Positions 10,747 to 22,679 of a stretch of 64,000 nt of DNA are shown here, one piece after another. This DNA comes from Ceratopteris richardii (taxonomy: Eukaryota > Streptophyta > Polypodiopsida > Polypodiales > Pteridaceae). The translations under genes were made by a program, and so were the position numbers. The notes beneath the pieces were generated by a model. The model did no database searches. It had not been told where the DNA came from and was given only the letters and a program-made list of their open reading frames with translations. Where the stretch lies: contig CM035441.1 in assembly GCA_020310875.1 (NCBI GenBank), positions 86,950,777 through 87,014,776 on the forward strand, given 5' to 3'. Numbering within the stretch: position 1 is the stretch's first letter; every line of letters starts with the position of its first letter.

Positions 10747-11872
10747 AAAAACAGAGATTGGCGATATGCAGGAAACTTATAGAGGTAGCACAAGCAACCC
10801 TAGAAAAGACTATCCCAATTTTACCAGAGACAAGGATTGCACATGGTCTATACGAAGAATGCATCAAATTCAAGGATGAGGAACCTAGAAAGGAAGATGA
10901 CCAAGGTGAACGAATAAAAGCACAAGATGAACCGGTGTCAATGATACCAGACCTAGAAGAAGATTGGCCCAAAGACTTATGGAATAGAATCCGAGAAGAG
11001 CAATGGAAGAAGAATGGAGTCAGTCCGCCTCCTTTTGATGAAATAGATGTGGAAGATTGTCAACCCCATCCCAACCTGGAGGAAGTATATGAGGAGGTAT
11101 CAAGACTCGATAGAGGTAGAGAGGAAACCCTGAGCATTCCAACATTGCCTAATTACATGGGAGATTACGAAAGGGAGTCCATAATAATACGAGCACCCAC
11201 AGTACAGGGGAAGGGAAAAGGAACCTCAGATGAGAGTTCACGCAACCTAACAGAACTAAAGAAAACAAAAGTGCAATGCAAATTGACGGTGGAAGAGTTA
11301 CTTCAACTTAAACCTTAATTATGGAGGCAGTTAGCAAACCAACTAAAACCACAGTCAGAGAAAGGAGAAATGAAGGGAAAGGAAAAAGAAAACAACTCTA
11401 CAGTACAAATTCCAATTGATAAAGTGGGAGAGTTTAGTGAAGGAGACGAAGATAATACGTGTCTACCTGTCACCCACAATGGGTACATGACCAAGGCTAT
11501 TCTAGATATGGGAGCCGGGGTAGGAATTGCCACCAAGGAGATTTGGGAAAAATGGGGAAAACCTGCCTTATGACCCACACGCATGAAGCTCCAATTAGCA
11601 GACGGTCATGTGGAAAAACCCTTAGGAATATTGGAAAGGATCAAACTAACCACCTATGGAGTAGAATTTGAACACACATTAGCCATTTCTAAGTTCGAGA
11701 AAGCAAACAACTATGAAATGATATTAGGACGACCCTTTATGAGACAAATGCGGGTAGTACAAGATTGGGGAAGAGATTCGTTATACCTGCAACATCAAGG
11801 AAACACCAGCAAGATAAATCCGCACACGTTTGCCTATCTAGATGTCCCTCCACTACAATGGAACCCTGTACA
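10707..11872 (+). pseudogene. Element B pol, first part: linker and first aspartic protease, cut by copia insertion
   Basis: The frame overlaps the end of gag by a frameshift near 10710 and holds stops TAA (11316-11318) and TGA (11571-11573). D has Glu at the first site and Arg at the second, so both are mutations. The protease motif is DMGA (AILDMGAGVGIAT, about 11496-11535) where D has DSGA, so the conserved serine next to the catalytic Asp is lost. ILGRPF follows. The frame is interrupted after NPVH by the C1 copia element and resumes at 17028-17033. Confidence 0.8.
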
Positions 11873-12102
11873 TGTTGATATATTTAGGTAGTGATGTGTG
11901 TGAACACTCTAGGACCGCCGGGGCACTTTTTTCCCTCTTTAGGAGGTTTTTTTCCCCCGGCTTGTATATACGCCGATTGCCCTAATGGGCTACTTCTCTT
12001 TGTACATTCTCTAGTAATACATTCAGTCTTGTGTGTTGTGCTCCAAGCTTCTTCTTCTTCCTTGTGCTGTTCGCGTGCTTCCGCAGACGTCTAACTCCAA
12101 CA
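11873..12102 (+). repeat. 5' LTR of C1
   Basis: Runs from TGTTGATATATTTAGG to CTAACTCCAACA, 230 bp. It differs from the 3' LTR at three bases, one of them the terminal CA (AA in the 3' copy). Confidence 0.95.
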
Positions 12103-12104
12103 AT

Positions 12105-12116
12105 TGGTATCAGAGC
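12105..12116 (+). promoter_or_regulatory. Primer-binding site of C1 (initiator Met tRNA)
   Basis: TGGTATCAGAGC two bases after the LTR end is the standard plant copia primer site, complementary to the 3' end of initiator methionine tRNA. Confidence 0.92.
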
Positions 12117-12457
12117 AGGTCGTCGCTTCTTCTAGGGCGCCGTCGACACTCCTCCGTTTGTAGTCTCAGATTCTCACGAAATTTGGTGAGCATACTCAGG
12201 GTGTTTACGAGATCAAAACAGCTTTGCTGTGTGGTGCCGAAATTGCGATCTGAGCTCGTTTCGGCCTCCGAACGCACTATCGCAGTGCTTGTGCAGGCTA
12301 TTTCGTCCTTTTGTGCCAAAGGTATATACCAGTTTCTGTTCGCCAGTTTAAGCGTCTCGAAGTCTGCTACAGGTCTAGCAGAACTCGTCTGGGCAGTTCT
12401 GTTCAACTTTTTGAGATACAGTCAATTTTCTGCATCAAGGTATTTTAGTCACCGGCC

Positions 12458-15400
12458 ATGGCTGAAAGCAGTGATGTATTCCGTATGTTGGCTGTTGAGG
12501 ATAAGTTGGATGGTACCAACTACCCATTATGGGCTTATATGATGCGACATGTACTGGTTGCAAAAGGATTGTGGAACATTGTGCAGGGTGTTGAAAGACG
12601 TCCTGTTACACCTGTAACGACAGGTACTGCAAATACAGGTGTTGGAGCTGATGAAGATGGTGTCGAAGATGATATTCCGCAGATTCCTGTTCGTGCTGCT
12701 GTTTCTGTTGCACCTACTGCAAAGCAGATTCGTTGGGATGGCAGAGATGCCCAGGCACATGCATTGATAGATTTGTCTGTCAAACGTGCCATTATTCCTC
12801 ATATTCGCTCTTGCAGAACAACAAAGGATGCTTGGGATACACTTACCACTTTGTACCAGGCTAGGAATGAGGCTCGTGTTGCTTACCTCCGAAAACAGTT
12901 GGAGAGTGAGCACATGAATGAAGGTGATTCGATGGACAGTTTTCTTACAAAGATCAAAGACCTGAAGGAACAATTGATTTCTGCTGATGAGGTTATACCA
13001 GATAGCTCACTTGTGCAGACCGTTCTGAATGGCCTTCCTGATTCATATCAGAGTTTTGCCTCTACTCTTCGATTGATGATGAAAGGCAATCCGAATGCCT
13101 TGTCATTTGAGGAATTAGTCTCTGTTCTGTTGCAGGAAGATCAGTCCAGGCAGAACAGGTCCATTATGCGTGTTGCAGATCAAGCTTTCCTGGCTAGTCA
13201 GAAGGGCAAAGGAAAATGGAGCTCTTCTACTAGTAAGCAGAAATCTGCAAATGTTGCACAATCGAAGAACCAGGATAAAGATGAGAAGAAATCAGAAAAG
13301 CAGAAATTGTTCTGCAAGTACTGTAAAGGAAATGATCATATTATAAAGAACTGTCCAAAACTGGCTGCTAAAGAGGCAAAGAAGAAAGAGGCTGGAATGG
13401 TTGTTGCAGAGGCCTCTACACCAAAAACAGAGTCTGCAAATCTTGTGTAGGAAGAAGAATGGGCGTTTACTACTGTCTGCAGTTTTGACCCATCTTCTCA
13501 TGATCAGTGCATGTCTGCAGTAGACTCAGATGTTTGGTACTTTGACAGTGGGGCGACCAAACATATTACCTCGCAGCGCAATTTCTTCTCTTCACTCGAG
13601 TCTGCCCCTACACGGAATACTGTCACATGCGCCAATAACTCCTCTTATCCTGTTATGGGAGTTGGTAAGATCATTCTGACTACTGCTGATGGTAGTTCTT
13701 TCACTTTGTCAGATGCTTTATTTGTGCCAGGGATCAAAAAGAACCTCTTATCAGTTTCTGCATTAGCCAAGATTCGCTTGGTTGTGAAATTCGTTGATGA
13801 TAGGTGTACAGTCCATGATCTCTCAAATGGCGATGTGATTATTGCTTCTGGCATTTTATGTCGTGGGCTGTATAGGCTCATAGACTATGAAAGATCTGTA
13901 AATGATTCGGCATGTGCAGTTCATGATTCTCAGGCTATGTCAGATGCAAAGTTTTGGCATGCACGCTTTGGTCATCTGAATTTTGCTAGTTTGTTACGCC
14001 TGCAGAAATCTGAAATGGTGTCCTCTTTGCCCAAACTTGAGGCACCTGGAAAACATGTTTGTGAAGGCTGTATTTTGGGCAAAATGCAGCGTTCTTCCTT
14101 TCCAAAAGATGGTTCAGTTCGGGCTATGCAGAAATTGTAGCTTGTACATAGTGATGTCTGTGGTCCTATGCAGACACCCTCTTTTGGAAATTACCTTTAC
14201 TTCGTGACTTTCATTGATGATTTTTCCAGGCATGCATGGGAATATCCACTCAAAGAAAAGTCCGAAGTGTTCATGTGCTTCAAACAGCTTTTGGTTTTGG
14301 CTGAAAATCTGTCAGCATGTAAAATGGGCACCCTCCGTTCTGATCGAGGGGGGGAATATATGTCTTCAGATTTTAATGCATTTCTGGCTGAACGTGGGAT
14401 AAAACACCAGTGTACAGTGCCGTATACACCTCAACAGAATGGAGTTGCTGAACGAAAGAACAGGTCACTCATGGAGATGGCGAGGTGCATGGTCAAAAGT
14501 CAGGCTTTACCACATAGTTTCTGGCTTGAGGCTGTCATGTGTGCAGCATATGTACTGAACAGGTGTCCCACCAAAGCGTTGCAGTCCATCACTCCATATG
14601 AGGCTTGGCATGACCGCAAGCCATCTGTTGCTCATCTGTGTGTTTTTGGTTGTTTGGCATATGCATTAGTGCTTGAACAACATCGCAAAAAATTGGATGA
14701 TAAGGCAGTAAAATGTATTTTTGTTGGGTACAGTTCTGAAAGTAAAGGCTATCGTCTGTATCATCCACAGACTAAACGCATTCTGGTTAGCCGTGATGTT
14801 GTCTTTGTGGAAGATGCTATTCAGCCATTGCTTTCATGTACTAAGGAGACATCTGTTAGCTCCAAAGACATGTATGATACTTTGATGCCTCTTTTTACAG
14901 GTGGACAGCCTAGCGCTGGTCCTAATGAGGCAACTTCTCAGCCTTTGCAGGTTTCATATGATGATGCAGATCATTCCATTTCTGATGCAGATTTACATGA
15001 TGCACTTGTTGATGAGAGAGCTGATATTGAGCAGGCAAAAACTATGCCAAAATGGCTGGTGCAGACTTTGCGTGACAGCAAATTAGATGCACCTTTGTCA
15101 TATCGTACTCGTTCAGGCTCTCATAATGCCTCCTTTGCATCAGATTGCTATGCTATGGCTGCATCTAGTCTCTGTGATGAGAATGAGCCTGTTTCTTTTG
15201 ATGAAGCACAAAATTCAGAAAATTGGATGGCTGCTATGCAATCTGAATATGATGCTATAATGAAGAATGGTACATGGTCTTTATGTGACTTGCCTCCTGG
15301 CAAGAAGGCCATTGGCACTAAGTGGGTATACAAGCTGAAGCGTAAACCTGATGGTACAGTTGACAGGTATAAGGCTAGGCTTGTTGCAAAGGGTTATGCA

Positions 15401-16723
15401 CAGGAAAGAGGCATTGATTTTGATGAGACCTTTGCACCTACATGCCGTATGACTACTGTTCGGAGCATTTGTGCACTTGCAGCCCATCATGGTTGGAATG
15501 TACATCAGTTGGACATTAAAACAGCATTTCTGAATGGTGACTTGCATGAAGAAGTGTATGTTTTTCAGCCCCGTGGCTTTGTGCAGAAAGGGCATGAAAA
15601 CCAGGTGTGCAGGTTAAAGAAGGCGTTATATGGTTTAAAGCAAGCACCACGTGCTTGGTATGAGAAAATACATGCCTATCTGATTGCACATGGTTTTGAG
15701 AACAGTCCAACTGAAAGCACCTTATATGTTAAGCGTGCTAATGATGTGCTTCTGATCATTGTTGTCTATGTAGACGACATGCTGCTCACTGGTCCTCTTG
15801 AGAAGCATATTGCTGATTTCAAGGCTGATTTGCATGCCTCATTTGAGATGTCTGATTTGGAGCATTTGCATCACTATTTGGGCATTCAGTTTATGCAAGT
15901 TGATGGTGGAATGGCTTTGTGTCAAACAAAATATATTGACACATTATTGCAGCATTTTGGCCTTGAAGACTGTAAGCCTATTGCCACTCCTATGGAGACA
16001 GGTTTACGATTGAGTCTTCATAATGCTGGAGATGCATTTGATGTTGTTCTCTATCAGCAGGCCGTTGGATGCTTGATTTACTTATGCATTACTCGGCCAG
16101 ATATTCAGTTTGCTGTCTCACAGATGAGCAGGTTTATGCATTGCCCAGGAGTCACGCATTGGAAAGCGGTTAAGCGCATCTTTCGCTACTTGAGTGGTAC
16201 TCGGCTACTTGGGTTGTTTTATCCCAAGGGGGGATCACTACCGCCAGATTTGCATGCTTTTTTTGACTCAGATTGGGCTGGTTGCTATGACACTCGTGTG
16301 TCCACTAGTGGTTTTTGCTTCATGCTTGGTAGCTCATGTATATCTTGGTTGAGCAAGAAGCAGCCTACTGTGGCCACTTCCAGTTGTGAGGCTGAGTATA
16401 GGGCAGCTTTCATAGCGACTGTTGAGTGTGTGTGGCTCAGACGCCTTATGGCTGATTTAGGTGTTGGCCAGTCTTCTGCCACCACCATCTTCACTGACAG
16501 TCAGAGCGCATTGGCAGTTGCGAGGAACCCTGTGTTCCATGCTTGCACTAAGCACATTGAGGTGCATTATCACTATGTCAGGGAGAGGTTCTCTGCTGGG
16601 GAGATCAGCTTGGCATATGTGCCCACGCAGGAGAACATTGCAGACCTTTTCACGAAGGCTCTGCCTAGGGAGAAGTTTGAAGCTTTCCGCAAAGCTTTGG
16701 GCTTACTTCCTTTTGTGGAGTGA
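12458..16723 (+). pseudogene. C1 copia polyprotein (gag-protease-integrase-RT-RNase H), two CAG-to-TAG stops
   Basis: A single frame of 1,421 codons starting at ATG 12458 (MAESSDVFRML). Domains in order: copia Gag, zinc knuckle CKYCKGNDHIIKNC (CX2CX4HX4C, about 13312), protease WYFDSGATKHIT (about 13537), pre-integrase HARFGHLNF, integrase with HSDVCGP, SDRGGEY and NGVAERKN, RT with VYVDDM (about 15768), and RNase H with FDSDWAG and SSCEAEY. It ends LLPFVE just before the polypurine tract. Stops are TAG at 13448-13450 and 14138-14140. In C2 both codons are CAG, so each is a C-to-T change in a CHG context. Everything else is open, so this is a young, recently disabled copy. Confidence 0.93.
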
Positions 16724-16797
16724 TTTCCACATAGCTTGGCACTTCCTTATACATGAGTGCCAGCTCCTTGTTCACCGCATCACTCCCAGGGGGGATT

Positions 16798-17027
16798 TGT
16801 TGATATATTTAGGTAGTGATGTGTGTGAACACTCTAGGACCGCCGGGGCACTTTTTTCCCTCTTTAGGAGGTTTTTTTCCCCCGGCTTGTATATACGCCG
16901 ATTGCCCTAATGGGCTACTTATCTTTGTACATTCTCTAGTAATACATTCAGTCTTGTGTGTTGTGCTCCAAGCTTCTTCTTCTTCCTTGTGCTGTTCCCG
17001 TGCTTCCGCAGACGTCTAACTCCAAAA
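16798..17027 (+). repeat. 3' LTR of C1
   Basis: 230 bp, starting TGTTGATATATTTAGG directly after a polypurine tract. The terminal CA is mutated to AA. It is followed at once by the target duplicate GTACA. Confidence 0.94.
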
Positions 17028-19574
17028 GTACATAGGGAAGAAGATGACCTATCCATTCACAGTGTTGGATCAAGTGATCAATCTTGGATACATGAGGATG
17101 CCCAGTTATGGATGTGTAAAAAAGCCAAGAGAGAGGAGAGTAAAAAACAACTGTGGCCGATAGGACATCCTAACTATCGATCAGTAGAAGACCCAGATTA
17201 CATGCCTCAAATCTTTCCTGATGAGATCTTTGAGCCGCATGGATGGATGGAAATTTTAGCCACCTTAGATGTGTGCGTAAATGAAGAAGTTTTGACGATG
17301 AACGAATGCATAGATGAGGAAGGCTATGATGTAAATCTCTATATGGTTGTTCTTCAAGAAGTAGAAGAAGGAGAAATCTTGGAAAAAGAATGGAAAGAGG
17401 AATATGAAAGCATAGAAATGGAACCAAAATTTGACTCCGAAGAAATTTACCTAAACACTATTCAGAACAAGAAGGAACAGGAACCAACAAAAATCTTAGC
17501 AATTGAAGCTGCTCTAGCAATACACAAGCAGAGGGAAGACACGAGTAAGGTAGAGCCGGACCCAGATCTTTTTGAAGTTCCTGAACATTTTAAAAAATAC
17601 GAAGTAGAAGAGAGAAAAGTCGCCATTCAAATGCCTAGACGAGAGGCACAAGACGGAGAAGCGTACGACAACAAAGAACAAACAAAAAAAATTGTTGTAA
17701 CAGTAGAAGACGGAGAAGAGCGATGCACATATATTGGAAAAGATGTATCCGAAGAGGAGGAAGAGGAACTCATACACCTTATCCGAGAGTACCGAGACGT
17801 ATTCGCATGGACCTACAAGGATCTCAAAGGCGTAGAACCCACTATTTGTTCCCATCGAATACCAATGACGGCAGACGCAAGACCATCCAAACAACGCCCT
17901 TATACGTATAATGAGGTTTATGCAGCAAAAATTAAGGAAGAAATAGACAAACTACTAGCGGCAGGATTCATATATGAGATAGAACATACTAAATGGGTAT
18001 CGCCATTAGTTGTGGTGCCCAAGAAAAATGGAAAGTTGAGAGTGTGCATTAACTTGAAAAAAGTGAATGCAGCCACCATACGTGATAGCTACCCATTACC
18101 CATCATGGACCATCTATTGGAGAGGGTAGCCGGAAAGGAGGTCTATAGCTTCTTGGATGGATTCTCGGGATACAATCAAGTAGCTATTGCAACTGAGGAT
18201 CAACATAAGACCGCATTCGCAACCGAATGGGGAGTTTATGCTTTCCGAGTGATGCCTTTTGGACTCACTAATGCACCTGCTACTTTCCAACGATTGATGT
18301 GTCATGTTTTCAAGGAGTTTCTGAAAAGAAGCATGGAAGTATATGTAGATGACCTTTGCACGTACTCCAATCAAAGACGCGACCACATCCCCGAGTTGAG
18401 GAAGATATTCAATAAATGTAGACAGTATAGAGTCTGTTTAAACCCTGAGAAATGTGTCTTCATGGTGAGACAAGGGAAAATCCTAGGACACATAGTCTCA
18501 AGAAATGGAATATCTACGGATGAGGACAAAATTAAAGTCATCCTAGACCTACCAAGACCTAAAAATGCGAAGGAAGTGCAAGCCTTTATGGGACATTGTG
18601 GATATTACCGTAGGTTTATTCACATGTATGCCATAATAGCAAAACCCTTGTATGGTCTCTTGACTCAATTTACTTGGACCGAAGAGTGCGAGAAGGCATT
18701 CAACGAGCTGAAAAAGAGGCTTAGTACAGCCCCAATTCTGAAAACACCAAATTGGAACAAGCCTTTTCATATTCATGTTGATGCTTCTAACTATGCCATT
18801 GGATGTATCCTAGCCCAACCAGCTGATGAAGGGAAGCTTGATCACCCAATCGCCTATGCTAGTAGACAACTGAATCAAGCAGAACGAAATTATACCACTA
18901 TGGAACGAGAAGGGTTAGGAATGGTATATGCAGTGAGGAAATTCAGACACTACCTCTTAGCCAACAAGTTCAAGTTCTTCATAGACCATCAAGCTTTACT
19001 GTACTTAGTCAATAAGCCTTGTAACACGGGAAGGTTAGTACGATGGTTCTTACTACTAATGGAGTTCGACTTTGAAGTGGGAAACACTCATGTAAGAGCA
19101 GACCACCTTTCTAGGTTAACACACGGAGAACCACCAAATGGAGTGCCCGATGATCTGCCAGATACTTATTTATTTAACCTAGAAGTATGTCCAAAGTGGG
19201 CAGAGAGACTGATTCCTATACTCACCCATGGCCCACAACACTCAATCAATAAGAATAGCAAAAAGGAAATTCTCCAATCAAGGAATTTACACATTATTGC
19301 TGGAAGCGTGTACTATAAGGAACCCAATGGAGTATTACTAAGATGTGTCGAGGAGGACGAACAAAAACAACTAATCAATCAAGCACATGTGAACAAATGG
19401 AGAACACACCAAGGGACTCATGGAACCATTCGAGAACTCAAAAGGTTAGGAGTATACTGGCCTGACATGCCCAAGAATGTTCATGACTACGTAAGTAATT
19501 GTGCAGAATGTCAGGAGACAATCCCAGAAAATCATGTCTCTACCTTTTTCAACCATAACGCCCAATTGGAGTAA
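17028..19574 (+). pseudogene. Element B pol, second part: RT, RNase H and first integrase zinc module
   Basis: Resumes the frame cut by C1. RT has PLVVVPKKNGKLRVC (about 18008), [21 protein letters not shown] and the catalytic box YVDDL (about 18340). RNase H follows (HVDASNYAIGC, about 18770; FFIDHQALL; RADHLSRL). The frame then carries an H2C2 zinc module (HVNKWRTHQGTH, about 19384; CAEC, 19501-19512) and ends at 19574 after a frameshift. The RT, RNase H and zinc portion is free of stops. D has the same order with a deletion at the RNase H end. Homologous to gypsy pol; clade not assigned. Confidence 0.88.
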
Positions 19575-21372
19575 GACACTAGTTAAATTATTAAAGACAA
19601 AAGAACATGAGGAAGGAGCCAGTTTGGCAAGAAAACGAGCCCTAGAAGAAATGAGCAAGGATTATATACTCATGGGGAAGCAATTGTTTAGGCGTGGAAA
19701 AGACAAACAACTTCGATTATTTGTGCATGAGGGAGAATATCTACCCATATTAGAGATGGCACATGCGGGTGCTGCAGGAGGTCATTTCTCAGCTGAGAGA
19801 ACTGTCAAAATGATTCTCTTTGCAGGCTTGTGGTGGCCAACCCTACATATGGATGCTGAAACGTATGTACGAAGCTACGAGACATGCCAGAGAGCTAAAT
19901 ACCCAATTCGGAGAGATGACATGCCTTTAAGACCCATGGTCTGTGCAAGAGCATTCTCAAAATGGGGTATTGACTTCATAGGACCTATCAATCCACCGGC
20001 CAAAGGATCACATGCGGAGTACATTATAATGGCCACTGATTACTTGACCAAATGGGTAGAAGCAAAAGCCACTAGAAAGAATGATGCTCAAACTACCGCC
20101 AAGTTTCTCTTTGAGCATATTTTCACCCGTTTTGGATTACCAATCGAGATTGTGAGTGATCAGGGAATGCATTTCCTCAATGAAGTAATCGAGTCGCTAA
20201 TGAATGAGTTTTTAGTGATTCATAAAAAATCAGCCCCATACCATCCCCAAGCCAATGGACAAGCTGAAAGTTCCAACAAGGTACTGTGTATAGTATTGAC
20301 AAAGATTGTCAATAATGGAAGGTCTGATTGGGACAAACAATTGCATCATGCAATTTGGGCCTTTCGGGTTGCATATAAAACGGCTATTGGAACTACCCCA
20401 TTCAACTTGGTGTATGGGCAGAATGCAATCTTGCCAATTGATTTTTTAGTGCCGACATTGAAAGTGGCCCAACAATATGAGTGGAACAGACATGAATTAT
20501 CCCAGCAACTAGACCAAATTGAGAAATTACATGAGACTAGGTTACAAGCAGTGGCAGGAATTTATGCAGCTAAAAGGAGACAAAAAGCATATTATGATGC
20601 ACATATAAAAGACAAGGGACTTAAAGAGGGAGACTTAGTCTTAGTATACACCTTAAAACAACATGCCAAGAAGTTACAAAAACGAGGATATGGACCTTTG
20701 ATCATAAATAGAATATCGACTGGTGGTGCAGTCAATCTAGCCACCCTAGATGGAGATATCCTTCCTAACTACATCAGCGGATGTAGAGTGAGACGATTCA
20801 CTGAGCCTTTGACTGATCAAATGCTAGCACGTCTAGTAGGAGCCCAAAATAGGAAGAGGGAGGAGGAGCGAATTAGAGAGGAAGCTCGGCAAGAAGCAAT
20901 AGAGCGCATTAAGAAACGGAAAGAATGGATTAGGCAACGAGATGAACGATATCTCCAAGGAGAAGAGCCTATCCCTATGGCTAATTGCCAAGTCAATAAT
21001 CCTGATACAACGGGTGTGTGCAAGACGCAACCTTACCTAAACCTAGGGATTGGCAAGACAGAGTACAAGTTGATAGACGCCTTGATAGATTCAGGAGCAA
21101 GACTGAGTTGCATACGAAATAGGGTCGTAAAAGATCTGCAATTGGATGTGAATTCCACAAAAGCCCGATTGATCGGAATTGGAGGTCAAACCCTAGAATG
21201 TATTGGAACAACAAATGTCTCTCTCCACCTAGGCAATTCAACCATGGACCAGAGAGTCTTAGTGTGCAAAGATGAGGATTTAATAGAAAACTTAATTCTA
21301 GGACAAGACTGGATCATTGAGAATGAGGTGTGCATCCATATAGCTCAAGGAGTAGACAACGCAATAGAATGA
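19501..21372 (+). CDS. Element B pol, third part: second zinc module, integrase core and post-integrase protease-like domain
   Basis: Frame-shifted by an indel near 19520-19550 relative to the part above; real homology begins near STITPNWS. A second H2C2 module follows (HAGAAGGHF, about 19760; the first Cys is Tyr here, SYETC). The integrase core has GIDFIGP, VSDQGMHF and NGQAESSN, so D, D and E are present. A basic coiled region (about 20840-20940) leads to a second retropepsin-like domain: LIDSGARLSCIRN (about 21080), LIGIGGQT and LILGQDW (about 21294). The ORF stops at 21372 without the W-motif tail seen in D and E. Confidence 0.85.
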   Translation: MQNVRRQSQKIMSLPFSTITPNWSKTLVKLLKTKEHEEGASLARKRALEEMSKDYILMGKQLFRRGKDKQLRLFVHEGEYLPILEMAHAGAAGGHFSAERTVKMILFAGLWWPTLHMDAETYVRSYETCQRAKYPIRRDDMPLRPMVCARAFSKWGIDFIGPINPPAKGSHAEYIIMATDYLTKWVEAKATRKNDAQTTAKFLFEHIFTRFGLPIEIVSDQGMHFLNEVIESLMNEFLVIHKKSAPYHPQANGQAESSNKVLCIVLTKIVNNGRSDWDKQLHHAIWAFRVAYKTAIGTTPFNLVYGQNAILPIDFLVPTLKVAQQYEWNRHELSQQLDQIEKLHETRLQAVAGIYAAKRRQKAYYDAHIKDKGLKEGDLVLVYTLKQHAKKLQKRGYGPLIINRISTGGAVNLATLDGDILPNYISGCRVRRFTEPLTDQMLARLVGAQNRKREEERIREEARQEAIERIKKRKEWIRQRDERYLQGEEPIPMANCQVNNPDTTGVCKTQPYLNLGIGKTEYKLIDALIDSGARLSCIRNRVVKDLQLDVNSTKARLIGIGGQTLECIGTTNVSLHLGNSTMDQRVLVCKDEDLIENLILGQDWIIENEVCIHIAQGVDNAIE

Positions 21373-22409
21373 TAATGGAGCTATAACAGTCCAAACACCA
21401 CTAAGGCTCAAAGAAGGATGAACACGTGTCAGATTCTGGGAGAGAATTAAGCAATCTTCCCAAAAAAATCATTTAATGAATGGTAATGATCAACTAGAAG
21501 GATTATGTGAGAATAAATGTGCTCACACCAATAAGTGTATCAAGGAGTAAATCGACCACTGTATAGTTGACAAAACAAAAAAAATCTGGAAAAATTTTGC
21601 TAGAGTATTCTCTACAAAATGAGCATATGACTAGTGTCGAAATCTCATAAAAGTGCAAGTACTAACATGTTTACCTGCATCGTGTTTCGCTGACTCCACT
21701 ACATTAATCAGTTACTCGAAAGAAGCCAACTAGGCTTATCGAGCACCTATGAACAACTATCATACATCTCGGATGGCGAGGCTGGATAAGTCTTCCACCT
21801 GCATCACCAAAGAGACCTTGATATCTAGGTGTCTCCCAGTTAAGGAACCTCACCATGAGCCTCTTTATCAAACATCAAAGGCTTTATGCAAAAATGTAAC
21901 CGCTATATCAATGACCACATAGACGTACATAAGCAGTATCCACAAAAGCGTACATAGTGTATATGTGCTCACTATATGCAATAAAATGATACTGAAAGGC
22001 TGAATGCACAGCCCAAAAACTAACCAACAACACCTGTAAGTGTCTACCAAATCTGTTGGTTAGGTTCAAAAAACCTACATAAATTTGCAGTGGGGACTCC
22101 CACCATAATTGAAAACCTTTCAAGAAACCTACAGTTTTATGAGTGTGGTTGAAAGCACTGTCGCAAAGGTGAATACTTATTTTCAGAGAAGTAAAAATAA
22201 CACTCTTCTTGATGTTCTTGAACCTGAGTGAAGACATCTATGCATGAAAGTACTCCGAAATAGCTCCAAAAATCACCTCAAAAATGCTTCAAAAACAGGA
22301 TTTGAAAGCAAAGAATGAAGCTTACCAAAACATGTTCAAGGTAATGTTAACCTTATTCTTTCCCCTTCTTCAGACACCACAAGAATGTAGCTTCGTGGCA
22401 AGAGATTGC
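21373..22409. other. Non-coding stretch after element B
   Basis: No supported gene. It should contain the 3' end of B, but I found no polypurine tract plus LTR that pairs with a 5' copy, so B's 3' LTR is probably missing or too diverged. ORFs here are short and without domains. Confidence 0.45.
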
Positions 22410-22475
22410 CACGGTTAACCGAGCTCCAGTGGGGGTAGTACTAGGATGGGTGACCTCCCGAGAAGTACCAGGAAC
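22410..22475 (+). pseudogene. 5S rRNA-derived fragment
   Basis: The 24 bases at 22435-22458, GTAGTACTAGGATGGGTGAC and the following CTCC, match the 3' half of plant 5S rRNA, including the internal Box C region. Weaker 5S-like similarity extends on both sides (GGTTAACCGAGCTC before; CGAGAAGT after). The 5' half of 5S is absent. It may come from a 5S-carrying short retroelement such as the Cassandra type or a 5S-derived SINE, or be a lone pseudogene. It lies between B and a copia LTR and is antisense to that copia family. Confidence 0.75.
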
Positions 22476-22666
22476 CTCTATCTTCCTTGATCATTGAGGT
22501 CCTCCTTTGCATGCAGCCAATGGTGCCAATGGTGAGTCGGATGACAAGATATGCCAAGGTCTATGCCTTAGTCACCACCTTCGTCATAAGCCTTGGAGAA
22601 ACCCTTGGGTGGGCAGGCGGGAGCTTGCTTTGCTCGCACAAAAGGAACAAAGCTTTGCGTTAGAAT

Positions 22667-22678
22667 GCTCTGATACCA
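22667..22678 (-). promoter_or_regulatory. Primer-binding site next to the family F LTR
   Basis: GCTCTGATACCA on the plus strand is TGGTATCAGAGC on the minus strand (initiator Met tRNA). It lies one base from the end of the LTR at 22680-23015, so that LTR served as a 5' LTR of a minus-strand element running leftwards. Confidence 0.75.
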
Positions 22679-22679
22679 G

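Larger units (their letters stand above)
11873..17027 (+). mobile_element. Ty1/copia element C1, complete with LTRs
   Basis: A full copia insertion in element B pol, flanked by a 5-bp target duplication GTACA (11868-11872 and 17028-17032). LTRs are 230 bp each and differ at 3 positions. Order: LTR, Met-tRNA primer site, gag-protease-integrase-RT-RNase H in one frame, polypurine tract AGGGGGGATT (16788-16797), LTR. The order is copia type. Two TAG stops in the polyprotein mean this copy needs help to move. The same family occurs as C2. Confidence 0.95.

Noticed and set aside
19501..19574. Real overlap of two genes in B pol
   Set aside because: Comparison with D shows a single ancestral frame broken by an indel; the overlap is incidental.
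22410..22475. A working 5S rRNA gene
   Set aside because: The 5' half is missing and the match outside 24 bases is poor.
22667..22678. tRNA gene at GCTCTGATACCA sites (also 38471, 50287, 53896)
   Set aside because: These are minus-strand primer-binding sites next to LTR ends, with no tRNA cloverleaf around them.
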